64,000 bases of DNA, taken from positions 1,364,001-1,428,000 of the forward strand of contig NZ_CP139487.1 of NCBI RefSeq assembly GCF_034259205.1, read 5' to 3'. The DNA is from Peredibacter starrii (lineage in GTDB: Bacteria > Bdellovibrionota > Bacteriovoracia > Bacteriovoracales > Bacteriovoracaceae). The notes below the pieces were generated by a model that had not been told where the DNA came from, did no database searches, and was given only the letters and a program-made list of their open reading frames with translations. Below, piece after piece: positions 7,385 through 15,910 of this stretch. Both the position numbers and the translations under genes were made by a program. The stretch's first letter is position 1. Each line of letters begins with the position of its first letter.

Positions 7385-9574
7385 CTAATTCCCCACACTA
7401 TTCAGGAAATTTTGCAGAAAGAGGTTTACGCTATTTTGTTCTCTAATAAAGTAATGGGCCTGGGTCTTCTCTTGTCCCACCTTAATACAAAAAGGCGAGA
7501 TGTCCTTTCTGTCCTGGATCACATGGAACATGTCCTCATCGGTTGAGTCATCACCAATTGCAACCACCACATCAGGTTTGACAGATTGGTTTTGCATCCA
7601 CTGCTGAACAAAGAAACCTTTATTGGCGTGAATAGATTTAACCTCAATAACTTTTTTTCCGCGAATTACTTGCACCGGTTGATTTGTGAGAGAGGCCTCT
7701 AACTCAAAAAAGAGTTTATTGGCGAGGAAGTCTGCAAATTCTCTCGGAGAGTTTCGATAGTGCCAGGTCATGCCGTGACCTTTATCTTCAATAAAACTTC
7801 CGGGCGTTCTTTGAGTGTAAAGCTCGAGGATATCTTTTACCGATTCTTTCCATTTTGTCGTGTCACCCGGGATCTGATTGTGCCAGACCTTGTCTTGTGG
7901 AGAATACGAGTAGGCCCCATGGCAGGCAGCCAACGGGAACTCAAAATCATTATCGATGAACTGCTCTTCTAAGAATTCTTTATCTCTTCCGCTCACCACC
8001 ACAAATTCGCAGTTCTTTTTCTCTGAAATCATCTGCAAAAGTTCGATGGTCTTGCCATTAAGACGAACATCCTTCGGATATGAAGAAATCGGGGCAAGGG
8101 TTCCGTCAAGATCACAGAAGAAGAGAATTTTCTTTCCTTCGAGATCATTCATCCATTTAAATTTTCCATCTGAAGGAAGTGTAAGCGTGGTATCGGTAAC
8201 GACTGGCTCTCTTACCAGATCTCGCAGAAATACTTTCGCCCAATCAGATGAGTTATAATGAGTAAGAAAATCCCTCATGGCACCAATCTCTTCTTTGCGT
8301 TTGCTTAGAGGATGATGAAGGGCCTCACGTAACTTAATGACAGTATCTTTGATGTTCCATGGATTGATCGAGACCGCATAACTTAATGTGGAATGAGCAC
8401 CTGTGAATTCACTTAAAAGAACGACTCCTGGTTCTTCTTCTGTCTGAGACATAATGTATTCAAGACTCACTAGATTCATCCCATCTCTGCGGCTTCCAAT
8501 ATGCAGCACCTCACTCAATTGATAGAGGGCCGATAATTCGGCCTCTGAAACTGAGTGATAGAGATAGTGAATAGGAGTGTAGGCCGGAGTTCCATACTGG
8601 CCATTGATGCTGGAGACGAGTTGCTCAATTTGTTGTTTTAGATCCTGATATTCAGGGACCTCTGTTCGAGAAGGAATCACGATCTGAACCAATTGAACTT
8701 TACCGCGCTCTTCAGGAAAACGTTTCAGGAATTCTTTAAAAGTTTGGAGCTTGAGTAATAGACCTTTGATGTAATCCAAGCGATCTACACCAAGAATCCA
8801 TTTCATTTCTTTTTTATTTTCTTTGTATTTATGGATGAACTCCAACGTCTCAGGTTTGTTCCTCAAATCTAAAAAGTGTTGCGAATCGATTGAGATAGGA
8901 TACACGCCCCACATGCGATCATTTGAAGGAATTTCGCCCAACACTCGTTGAACTGAACTACGAAAGTGATTTAAATAAGAAAGGTCATGAAAGCCCACCA
9001 GATCACAACGAATGAGTGAACTAATAATTTCTTTGCGCTGTGGAAGCTCACGGAAAATTTCCGAACTTGGAAAAGGAATATGTAAGAAGAATCCCAGTTT
9101 TAAGTTTGGCCTTTTATCTTTCACCAGACCGGGAACTAAAAAAAGTTGGAAGTCATGGACCCAAATTGTGTCGTCATCTCGGGCCTCTTGAACAATTGCA
9201 TCTGCGACTAATTGGTTCACTTCTTTGTAGGCCTCCCATCCATCCTGAGAATTATGAACCATCGAACGTTCATAATGCAGAAGAGGCCACAGCACGTTAT
9301 TGCTGTACTCGTTATAATAGAGATCATATTTTTTTTTGGGCACGATGATAGGATGACTCGGAAGATTACCGACTGGTGTCGTTCGTAGTGAATTAATTTT
9401 CTCTACATCAACATCATCGGTCATTATTCCCATCCATTCAAAATCAAAGCCAACTTTGGATGAATCAAGACCTTTAATAGCGGACACTAGGCCGCCAGAG
9501 CTAGGTGTAAAGATATTAAGTGTTGAGTTAAATGCAACGGGCAAGCGGTTACTGACGAGAAGGCATCGTGACAT
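7385..9574 (-). CDS. otsAB: Bifunctional trehalose-6-phosphate synthase/phosphatase
   Basis: 729 residues. Residues 1 to about 460 are a GT20 trehalose-6-phosphate synthase (SNRLPVAF, SSGGLVSA, HDFQLFLVP, DRLDYIKG, SRRDGMNLV). Residues about 485-729 are a HAD trehalose-6-phosphatase (FFCDLDGTLAPI, VVVSGRD, AIGDDSTDEDMF). The start is at 9574 because GGAGG lies five bases before this ATG; a second ATG 15 bases upstream would place the ribosome site inside the gene. Makes trehalose from UDP-glucose and glucose-6-phosphate in the cytoplasm. The fusion is common in some phyla and is less usual than separate otsA and otsB. Divergent from the GH15 gene. Confidence 0.93.
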   Translation of the reverse strand: MSRCLLVSNRLPVAFNSTLNIFTPSSGGLVSAIKGLDSSKVGFDFEWMGIMTDDVDVEKINSLRTTPVGNLPSHPIIVPKKKYDLYYNEYSNNVLWPLLHYERSMVHNSQDGWEAYKEVNQLVADAIVQEARDDDTIWVHDFQLFLVPGLVKDKRPNLKLGFFLHIPFPSSEIFRELPQRKEIISSLIRCDLVGFHDLSYLNHFRSSVQRVLGEIPSNDRMWGVYPISIDSQHFLDLRNKPETLEFIHKYKENKKEMKWILGVDRLDYIKGLLLKLQTFKEFLKRFPEERGKVQLVQIVIPSRTEVPEYQDLKQQIEQLVSSINGQYGTPAYTPIHYLYHSVSEAELSALYQLSEVLHIGSRRDGMNLVSLEYIMSQTEEEPGVVLLSEFTGAHSTLSYAVSINPWNIKDTVIKLREALHHPLSKRKEEIGAMRDFLTHYNSSDWAKVFLRDLVREPVVTDTTLTLPSDGKFKWMNDLEGKKILFFCDLDGTLAPISSYPKDVRLNGKTIELLQMISEKKNCEFVVVSGRDKEFLEEQFIDNDFEFPLAACHGAYSYSPQDKVWHNQIPGDTTKWKESVKDILELYTQRTPGSFIEDKGHGMTWHYRNSPREFADFLANKLFFELEASLTNQPVQVIRGKKVIEVKSIHANKGFFVQQWMQNQSVKPDVVVAIGDDSTDEDMFHVIQDRKDISPFCIKVGQEKTQAHYFIREQNSVNLFLQNFLNSVGN

Positions 9575-9623
9575 TGGAACCTCCGACATTGAATCAGCAT
9601 GGATAATAATCTAAAATACTACT

Positions 9624-11402
9624 ATGAAGAAGGCACATCGCTACAACTTAGGGATCACCGGAAACTGTCACTACATCGCGTACATCAAGGACGATAGTGA
9701 GGTCCAGTGGATGTGCTGGCCGTATATGGATTCAAGTTTTATTTTTGGCTCTCTACTGGATGATGAGAAAGGTGGAACATTCAAAGTCGTTCCCTGTAAA
9801 CCATTTAAAACTAAACAACAATACGTAGAAAATTCAGCAAGTATAATCACATCTTTTTTCTGTGAAGATGGAGATTTTGAAGTGATCGACTTTGCTCCAC
9901 GTTTTGGTATTCATGATCGCTACCACAAGCCTCTGCAATTTTTTAGAAAAGTGAGAAGGATCAAAGGACAACCACGAATTAAAGTCATCTGTGATCCACG
10001 CGGATATTATGGAGAACAAAAACCAGAAATTTCTGTCGGATCAAATCATATCAATTATAAAGGTCTACATTATCCGGTTCGTCTTACAACCAACGCTGCG
10101 AAGTCTTACATCATTGAACAGCGAGAATTCACGCTGACGGAAGATATCTATATGGTGCTCTCGGGTGGTGATCCTTTTGAAGCGCCACTGAAAGAAACCT
10201 TCGAAGAATTTTATTATAAAACGAATCGTTATTGGCGCGGTTGGGTCAAGGATACTTTCATTCCAAATATCTTTCAAAAAGAAATGATCCGTTCTGCGAT
10301 TACGATTAAGCTTCATCAATTTGAAGACACGGGTGCGATCATTGCTTCAGGGACGACATCACTTCCTGAGTATCCGGGATCTGGCCGAAACTGGGACTAT
10401 CGCTACTGCTGGTTACGAGATTCTTATTTTAGTCTCGCTGCCATGAATAGCTTAGGTCACTTTGAAGAAGCGGAGAGATATCTCCACTTCATTCACAATA
10501 TTCTTTACGATATTTGCAATCTCCAACCGGTTTATCGCATTAATGGGGAATCAGATATTACGGAACGTGAAGTTCCACTAAAAGGATATGATGGGAACGG
10601 ACCGGTGAGAGTAGGGAACGCGGCCTACTATCAAAAACAATATGATTCTTTCGGCCAAGTGATCCTGAGTCTTCTTCCTCTTTATATGGATGAGCGTATC
10701 ATTCATCGTGAACAAATGCTCTCGCTTGATACCATTCGTAATCTTTTAAAAGAGATTGAGACAAGAATGGATGAGCCCGATGCAGGGATTTGGGAATTTA
10801 GAGGCAAACAGCAAAAGCACTTAGAAACTTATGTCTTTCACTGGGCAGGTGCCAAGGCCGGTCTAAAAATCGCTCAGCACTATGGTGATCAACTGCTTGC
10901 TGATCTTGCCGTGAAAATTCTTGAACTCTCGGAGAAAAACATTGAACGCTGTTACTCAAAAGAGTTTGAGTGCTATATGTCCGATCAAACGGTCTCATAC
11001 TTCGATGCCAGTGCCTTTCTTCTGATTATTTTTAATTACCTCGATCCACGCGATCCAAAAACGTTGAAGCATTTCGTGCGCCTTGAGCAGGAGCTTTTAA
11101 CTCCCGAAGGTATGATCTATCGATACCGCGCTCATGATGATTTTGGTGACACTCACGCTACGTTCCTAATTTGTACTTACTGGTACATTGAGTCCCTGTT
11201 GGTGCTGAATCGCCTGGATGAGGCAGAAAAGAGCCTTCAAAATATTATCATCCACTCCAACCACTTGGGCCTTTTAAGTGAAGATCTAAGTTCCGATGAT
11301 GGTGGGCAGTGGGGTAACTTCCCGCAGACTTACAGTCACGTAGGTCTTATTAACACCGTCACTCGTCTGGCCCGTAAGCGAGACAAGCTTATTTTTGAGT
11401 AG
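9624..11402 (+). CDS. GH15-family glycoside hydrolase (trehalase or glucoamylase)
   Basis: 592 residues, the usual length. The GH15 signature GSGRNWDYRYCWLRDS lies near residues 250-265, and the N-terminal beta-sandwich with MCWPYMDSSFIFGSLLD is typical of the trehalase-like branch. There is no signal peptide, so it acts in the cytoplasm. It is divergent from otsAB with under 50 bases between the starts, which makes an intracellular trehalase, or an alpha-1,4-glucan hydrolase feeding the same pool, the likely role. Substrate cannot be decided from sequence alone. Confidence 0.85.
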   Translation: MKKAHRYNLGITGNCHYIAYIKDDSEVQWMCWPYMDSSFIFGSLLDDEKGGTFKVVPCKPFKTKQQYVENSASIITSFFCEDGDFEVIDFAPRFGIHDRYHKPLQFFRKVRRIKGQPRIKVICDPRGYYGEQKPEISVGSNHINYKGLHYPVRLTTNAAKSYIIEQREFTLTEDIYMVLSGGDPFEAPLKETFEEFYYKTNRYWRGWVKDTFIPNIFQKEMIRSAITIKLHQFEDTGAIIASGTTSLPEYPGSGRNWDYRYCWLRDSYFSLAAMNSLGHFEEAERYLHFIHNILYDICNLQPVYRINGESDITEREVPLKGYDGNGPVRVGNAAYYQKQYDSFGQVILSLLPLYMDERIIHREQMLSLDTIRNLLKEIETRMDEPDAGIWEFRGKQQKHLETYVFHWAGAKAGLKIAQHYGDQLLADLAVKILELSEKNIERCYSKEFECYMSDQTVSYFDASAFLLIIFNYLDPRDPKTLKHFVRLEQELLTPEGMIYRYRAHDDFGDTHATFLICTYWYIESLLVLNRLDEAEKSLQNIIIHSNHLGLLSEDLSSDDGGQWGNFPQTYSHVGLINTVTRLARKRDKLIFE

Positions 11403-11452
11403 TTTTTATACCCTCTCTATTAAATAAGACTCCGTTCCTTTAAATAGAGGGC

Positions 11453-12109
11453 ATGAAAACCTTCATCCTTTCACTACTTATTCTAAGTACCAATGCTTTT
11501 GCTTTGGAGGGGCTTTCGATCCCAAATTCTTTCCAGGTGGATCGTCATGGACATGTGTTTCGTGGGAAGGAACCAAAATCGGCCGTTGAAGAGCTCGCGC
11601 ACTTTGGAATCTCAGACGTCATCATTTATAAAAATGAAGTAAAAGACGAAGTACAAAAAGAAATCCTCGCTCTAAATAGTCTTGGCATTAATGCTTATCA
11701 TATTCCTTTTCGTTGGAAAGAATACGAATCCATGGAGCTCGCCTGTGAACAGACAGTTGAGGCCTTGAATCTCATTTATAGAATTAAGGCAAAAGGTGGA
11801 CGTGTTTTCTTCCACTGTACAGCCGGAGAAGATCGTACTGGGATGCTCGCTGGGCTTTACCGCATGTTGGAGGAGCGCATTCCTGGAAAAGTCGCTTTCC
11901 AATATGAGATGTGTGCTCGTGGTTATTCGGATGGCAATGGCCGCAAACCACCTCTTGTGACAGGTGCCATTCAAAAAGAACTGACCCCATTGTTCATTAC
12001 CCTTGCTCAAAAAATTGAAAATAGAGAATGGAAATTAGGGCACATTCCGAAGCGAAGCTGTCAGGGGCTTGTGGTTTATCCCACTAAACTTCAGTGTCGA
12101 AACAAATAA
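11453..12109 (+). CDS. Exported dual-specificity-type phosphatase
   Basis: Signal peptide (MKTFILSLLILSTNAFA) followed by a 200-residue domain with the Cys-phosphatase signature HCTAGEDRTG (residues about 119-128, catalytic Cys and Arg). The upstream FRGKEPKSAVEELAHFGISDVI is the typical start of bacterial tyrosine or dual-specificity phosphatases of the DSP/PTP-like kind. The product is probably periplasmic. Two extra cysteines at the end (SCQGL, LQCR) may form a disulphide. Follows the GH15 gene by 50 bases on the same strand. Confidence 0.8.
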   Translation: MKTFILSLLILSTNAFALEGLSIPNSFQVDRHGHVFRGKEPKSAVEELAHFGISDVIIYKNEVKDEVQKEILALNSLGINAYHIPFRWKEYESMELACEQTVEALNLIYRIKAKGGRVFFHCTAGEDRTGMLAGLYRMLEERIPGKVAFQYEMCARGYSDGNGRKPPLVTGAIQKELTPLFITLAQKIENREWKLGHIPKRSCQGLVVYPTKLQCRNK

Positions 12110-12155
12110 CTCCTCATTCGACTTTAAGCTCTTCATATAGCTCTTTTCCGTTTTA

Positions 12156-12184
12156 CATATGCCCTTTTCAAAAGGAAGCATATG
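12156..12184 (+). promoter_or_regulatory. Hairpin covering ribosome-binding site and start of the RAYT gene
   Basis: Left arm CATATGCCCTTTT and right arm AAAAGGAAGCATATG pair almost perfectly, with two unpaired bases and a one-base C between the arms. The right arm contains the AAGGA ribosome site and the ATG at 12182. The 13 bases ATATGCCCTTTTC also occur inverted inside the gene near 12630. It could be a translational off-switch or a recognition site of the encoded HUH protein. Confidence 0.5.
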
Positions 12185-12817
12185 CAATTGAAGCTCAATA
12201 TTTATCGTGGTTCTCATGGTGGAAGACGTCCCGGATCAGGGCGAAAGCGTCTTCATTCAAAAGGTGTTGCCCACCGAGAACGAGAAAAGGTAAATTCCCG
12301 AACTCCACTTCATATCAATTTCAAATTTCGTACTTACATCAGGAATAAGAATGCGCTTCGAATCTTGAAAAGGGCAATTCTCAATTCGAGAAGACAGGGA
12401 CTAAGAATTTTACACTTTTCAATGCAATCCAATCACATTCATCTCATTGTTGAAGCGGCCAACAATGAAATACTCACATCAGGAATGAGGTCATTAACAG
12501 TGACATTCGCCAAAGGACTCAATAAAGGAAGAATTCAAGTTGAGAGGTATCACCTGCATGTGCTTAAGACGATTCAAGCATCAAAGAACGCCATCCACTA
12601 TGTTCTCTTTAATCTGCAAAAACATGAAAAGGGCATATATTCAAAAATCGACGAGTATTCATCGGTTTTAAGTATGCGGGAAGGTCTAAAATTAATTCGG
12701 AATTTTTGTCGGTCAGAGAAAGTTGTCATAAAACTCTCTAAAGTTGAGCCTTGGAATCTAGACCTTGGAACCAGCTATTTCGCTCGTAAAGGGCTATCTA
12801 GGTTATTGGAAATATAG
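12182..12817 (+). CDS. Y1/RAYT-like HUH transposase
   Basis: 211 residues. The HUH metal site is SNHIHLIVEA (residues about 82-91) and the nucleophile Tyr is expected in HYVLFNLQKH (residues about 139-148). The Lys/Arg-rich N-terminus with GGRRPGSGRKR is typical of the REP-associated tyrosine transposase branch of IS200/IS605 enzymes, which process single-stranded palindromes. No IS-type ends flank it, so it looks like a domesticated single-copy RAYT. Its start codon sits in a strong hairpin. Confidence 0.8.
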   Translation: MQLKLNIYRGSHGGRRPGSGRKRLHSKGVAHREREKVNSRTPLHINFKFRTYIRNKNALRILKRAILNSRRQGLRILHFSMQSNHIHLIVEAANNEILTSGMRSLTVTFAKGLNKGRIQVERYHLHVLKTIQASKNAIHYVLFNLQKHEKGIYSKIDEYSSVLSMREGLKLIRNFCRSEKVVIKLSKVEPWNLDLGTSYFARKGLSRLLEI

Positions 12818-12866
12818 GTAAAAAGAACCTTGGCCCATCTGTGCTCGTTAGAGTAAAATCGGCCCC

Positions 12867-13352
12867 ATGAAAACGATTATTTTTAAGGGTATAGCGGTAT
12901 TTTTCATCCTATTAGTTGCGACTTCTATGATGATGGATATTTTTAAAACTCCATTCGGAACAGTCGACTTCTTCCAAAAGCACGGCGTGTTCTTTTTGAT
13001 CTTCATTACATTTTTTCCACGGCTCACACTTTTATTTTCGTCAGTGGCCTTCGGTGGATTCTTTTGGTGGTTAGGTTTCTTCTTTTGCCCAAGAGTTCTT
13101 GTGGCAAGTTTAGCGACGGTGGCCTACTTCCATACTAACCCGATACTGGTGACAATCAGCTGGATCGTAGCTCTTGGTGGTGAAACCATGGAGAAAGCGG
13201 GACTTACTGGTGGAAAGAAACGTTTTGTTTTCCGCACCTACAATATGGGCAACATGGGTGGCGGTGCTCGTCCTTATCAAGAGGAGCCACGTCCACATAG
13301 CGCAATCAATAAAGACGATGCCATTGAAGCTGAGTTTACGAAAAGGTCCTAA
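12867..13352 (+). CDS. Hypothetical membrane protein, 161 aa
   Basis: Three hydrophobic segments (residues about 8-25, 42-75 and 85-105) then a soluble C-terminal tail with MGNMGGGARPYQEEPRPH. No clear ribosome site before the ATG (GGCCCC). Its stop codon overlaps the start of the next gene (TAATG), so the two are translationally coupled and their products probably act together at the inner membrane. No family recognised. Confidence 0.7.
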   Translation: MKTIIFKGIAVFFILLVATSMMMDIFKTPFGTVDFFQKHGVFFLIFITFFPRLTLLFSSVAFGGFFWWLGFFFCPRVLVASLATVAYFHTNPILVTISWIVALGGETMEKAGLTGGKKRFVFRTYNMGNMGGGARPYQEEPRPHSAINKDDAIEAEFTKRS

Positions 13353-14515
13353 TGGCAAAGAAAGTCCTGCGCTCTGATTTAGAACTTAATGGTATTGCAC
13401 CTAATCTTCTTCTCAAAGATATCGAAGTCACGGCCCCCTTTCTTTTTAAAGGTGAGTTGAACCTTGAAGGAAAGAACCGCGCTTATCTTGCGAAGCTTGT
13501 GTTCTATAAAAAGAACTTAAACGCGCTTAAATATATTAATCTTACAGAATACTTCTATGTCTGCATGGCCGCACACTGGACCACGGCCGGAACGTTTGTT
13601 CCTACCAACGTGGATAACCAGATTCGTGAAGGTCTGTGGAAGCATAAGGAAATCCAGGCACACATTGATCGCATGGCCCGTATCACGATTGAATCGTGGA
13701 ACTGGGACTATGAGCAAGTCACCAATCGTAAGGCCTACAATCCTGGCAATGGTCAGGTGATGAGTACCCACGAAGGAACTTGGTTAAGTGTGGCGATTGG
13801 CGCTTACTGTGCTCTGGTAAAACATAAGAAAACAGAACTCGCGGAAGAAGTGGCGAATGTGATCCTCGCAGAAATCGAAAAAGAAGAAAAACTTCTGATC
13901 GAACTTCGTGAGAAACGTGACCATGTAAACTTCCTTCGTTCAACGGCACTCATGGCCCACAACTTTGGTGACCTTGACCGCGTAATTGATCAGTGGGAAA
14001 TGCCGGAAGACGATTCATTCAGAAAAAGAATCTATAAGCTAGGACATATTCCAAATGTTAACTATTCACCGATATTGGCCTTTGCGGGCCAGGTGAATAA
14101 GCGCTTCCTTTCAGTGGAAAATCACCGTCACATGTCGATGAGACAGGCGAAGTGTCTAAGACGTTCATACAAGTTTTTAATTCCTGTGGGTCCATTCATG
14201 GATACTTGGGGAGAAACTCTTGCTGGCTCTAATCTTCTTTCAATGGAAGAGAAGGGTGAGATCGTGGCGGCACTTTATGAAGGCTTTAAACGTCAGGATC
14301 AGGCCTTTGGTTATGCTCGTGCTTTCAGAGGAATGATGAGTCAGTTTCCTCGTGGAATTGATTCTCTTGAGGCCGATCTTCCTTTTGATCTAGTCGCAGA
14401 GATTCGTAAGTCTCGCTTTAATCAGATCGCGGAACTTCCTCGTGAAGAATTCGAAGCAGATTTTGGAAAAAGTCTGGAAGCTTTCGTTTGCCCAATCACA
14501 TCACTTAAATTCTAA
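13352..14515 (+). CDS. Hypothetical soluble protein, 387 aa
   Basis: Starts inside the stop codon of the preceding membrane-protein gene. Largely alpha-helical with no signal peptide or membrane segment. Conspicuous features are a Trp/His-rich central stretch (MAAHWTTAGTF, ITIESWNWDYEQ) and a repeated HNFGDLDRV / HIPNVNYSP pattern, but no catalytic motif could be named. A strong bidirectional terminator follows. It may be a partner of the coupled membrane protein. Confidence 0.7.
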   Translation: MAKKVLRSDLELNGIAPNLLLKDIEVTAPFLFKGELNLEGKNRAYLAKLVFYKKNLNALKYINLTEYFYVCMAAHWTTAGTFVPTNVDNQIREGLWKHKEIQAHIDRMARITIESWNWDYEQVTNRKAYNPGNGQVMSTHEGTWLSVAIGAYCALVKHKKTELAEEVANVILAEIEKEEKLLIELREKRDHVNFLRSTALMAHNFGDLDRVIDQWEMPEDDSFRKRIYKLGHIPNVNYSPILAFAGQVNKRFLSVENHRHMSMRQAKCLRRSYKFLIPVGPFMDTWGETLAGSNLLSMEEKGEIVAALYEGFKRQDQAFGYARAFRGMMSQFPRGIDSLEADLPFDLVAEIRKSRFNQIAELPREEFEADFGKSLEAFVCPITSLKF

Positions 14516-14520
14516 AAAAA

Positions 14521-14543
14521 GGGCCACAGGATGGTTGTGGCCC
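14521..14543. terminator. Bidirectional terminator
   Basis: Stem GGGCCACA with TGTGGCCC and a 7-base loop, preceded by a run of seven A and followed by TTAAATTT, between the converging genes that end at 14515 and 14551. Confidence 0.8.
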
Positions 14544-14550
14544 CTTAAAT

Positions 14551-15252
14551 TTAGTTACTTTGGATTTCTTCGACTTTTTTTGCGGCATCGTGGGCCTCTT
14601 CTTGAGCTTCAAGAGAACCCGGTTGCCCCTTTGCACCTAAACCTGGATCTGCGGTATTTCCTTCAACTCGGAAATTTAGTCCGGTCAGATACCGATTTGA
14701 TGTTCCGGTAGAGAAGGCGAGAGCTGATTTCTCATAGGTGCTCTTCGCTTGTTCAACACTCATGTCACCTCGGATGACCTTATCAGCAAGATTGAGTGCT
14801 AAGAAGTTCATTTCTTCTTTATCACTTCTTGCTGCTAATTCACCTTTCGTGCGATCAACCAAGAGTGAGCCATCAAGTTGCGAGATCTCATCAAGTTTGT
14901 CTCGCGGAACACGATAGTCCACCACTTGGACAAGAACATCTGAGTGCTCATAAGGAAATTGATGCTTAAGTTCGTCCTTATACACAACAGTACGTTTGAA
15001 TGGCGCCGTATTGTACCAGATGAGTTGATCGGCCGAGACAATATTCGGTAGTCCATACTTGTTAATCATACTATTGGTGGCCGCTCTCGAGGCCAAGGGC
15101 CAATCCTTAGTAACAGCTGCCACACTCTCATTAGTTACCTTCATTGTGTAACCCGAGCTTGTGATCTCCTTCCCCTGTTTTTTCTGATCATGACTGCATG
15201 CCGCTACAATCAGCAATGCTGCGGTCATGAAGGGGAGAGCGAATTTTTTCAT
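14551..15252 (-). CDS. Lipoprotein, 233 aa, unknown function
   Basis: Strong AGGAGG five bases before the ATG. The first 19 residues (MKKFALPFMTAALLIVAAC) end in a lipobox VAAC, so the protein is lipid-anchored. The mature protein contains RAATNSMINKYGLPN and a YNTAPFKRTVVYKDE block typical of secreted proteins that sense or bind something in the envelope, and it ends in an acidic helical tail. No family recognised. Stands alone between a terminator and the TrxC gene. Confidence 0.75.
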   Translation of the reverse strand: MKKFALPFMTAALLIVAACSHDQKKQGKEITSSGYTMKVTNESVAAVTKDWPLASRAATNSMINKYGLPNIVSADQLIWYNTAPFKRTVVYKDELKHQFPYEHSDVLVQVVDYRVPRDKLDEISQLDGSLLVDRTKGELAARSDKEEMNFLALNLADKVIRGDMSVEQAKSTYEKSALAFSTGTSNRYLTGLNFRVEGNTADPGLGAKGQPGSLEAQEEAHDAAKKVEEIQSN

Positions 15253-15401
15253 ATGACCTCCTGGTTCAAATTTAACTCCTTATTTAGAAGCAAGTGGGAG
15301 GCCACAAATTATGGCGGTTATTGAATGCTTCACATCTGGCCGTGGGCAATTTGGTGCATATAATAGAGGATGAGTAGTGTATTAAGCGTTAAGGATTAAA
15401 A

Positions 15402-15827
15402 ATGAGTCACACATTTGCTATTTGTAAAAAATGTCAGGCCGCTAATCGAATTCAAACTGATAAAGCCAAGGACGCTGTTTGCGGAAAATGCAAAACACCT
15501 ATTCCTTTTCATGGACTGGTGATGGATGTGACGACGGAAGAGTTTAATAAACTCCTTCGTATCAGTGATAAACCAGTGATCGCTGATTTCTGGGCGAGCT
15601 GGTGTGGCCCTTGCAAAATGTATGGCCCTGAATTCGAGAAGGCTTCGCTTACAAGTACTGATGCTGTCTTTGTTAAGATCAATACTGAGGTCGAGATGAA
15701 CCTTTCGGGGTCCTTAGGTATTCGTGGCATCCCATGTACCATCGTTTTTAAAGATGGAAGGGAAATCAAAAGACAATCTGGGGCCATGAATGCGGATGAG
15801 GTTAAAAGCCTGCTACATTCTATATAG
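15402..15827 (+). CDS. trxC: Thioredoxin 2
   Basis: 141 residues. An N-terminal zinc finger (CKKC near residue 8 and CGKC near residue 27) precedes a thioredoxin domain with the active site WASWCGPCK (residues about 63-71) and the cis-Pro region RGIPCTIVF. This zinc-finger plus WCGPC layout is diagnostic for TrxC, a cytoplasmic disulphide reductase linked to oxidative stress. AAGGATT precedes the ATG. An extra cysteine in the cis-Pro loop (GIPC in place of the usual GIPT) is a small oddity. Confidence 0.9.
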   Translation: MSHTFAICKKCQAANRIQTDKAKDAVCGKCKTPIPFHGLVMDVTTEEFNKLLRISDKPVIADFWASWCGPCKMYGPEFEKASLTSTDAVFVKINTEVEMNLSGSLGIRGIPCTIVFKDGREIKRQSGAMNADEVKSLLHSI

Positions 15828-15910
15828 GTATGTAATTTTTACTCACCTAATTACTAAAGATTTCTTAACAAGATTGCTCCGGGTTTTAAAAACTGATACT
15901 TCCCCGGTTC

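Noticed and set aside
9040-9348. Frames opposite otsAB and other large genes
   Set aside because: They lack ribosome sites and domains and are shadows of strong coding frames.
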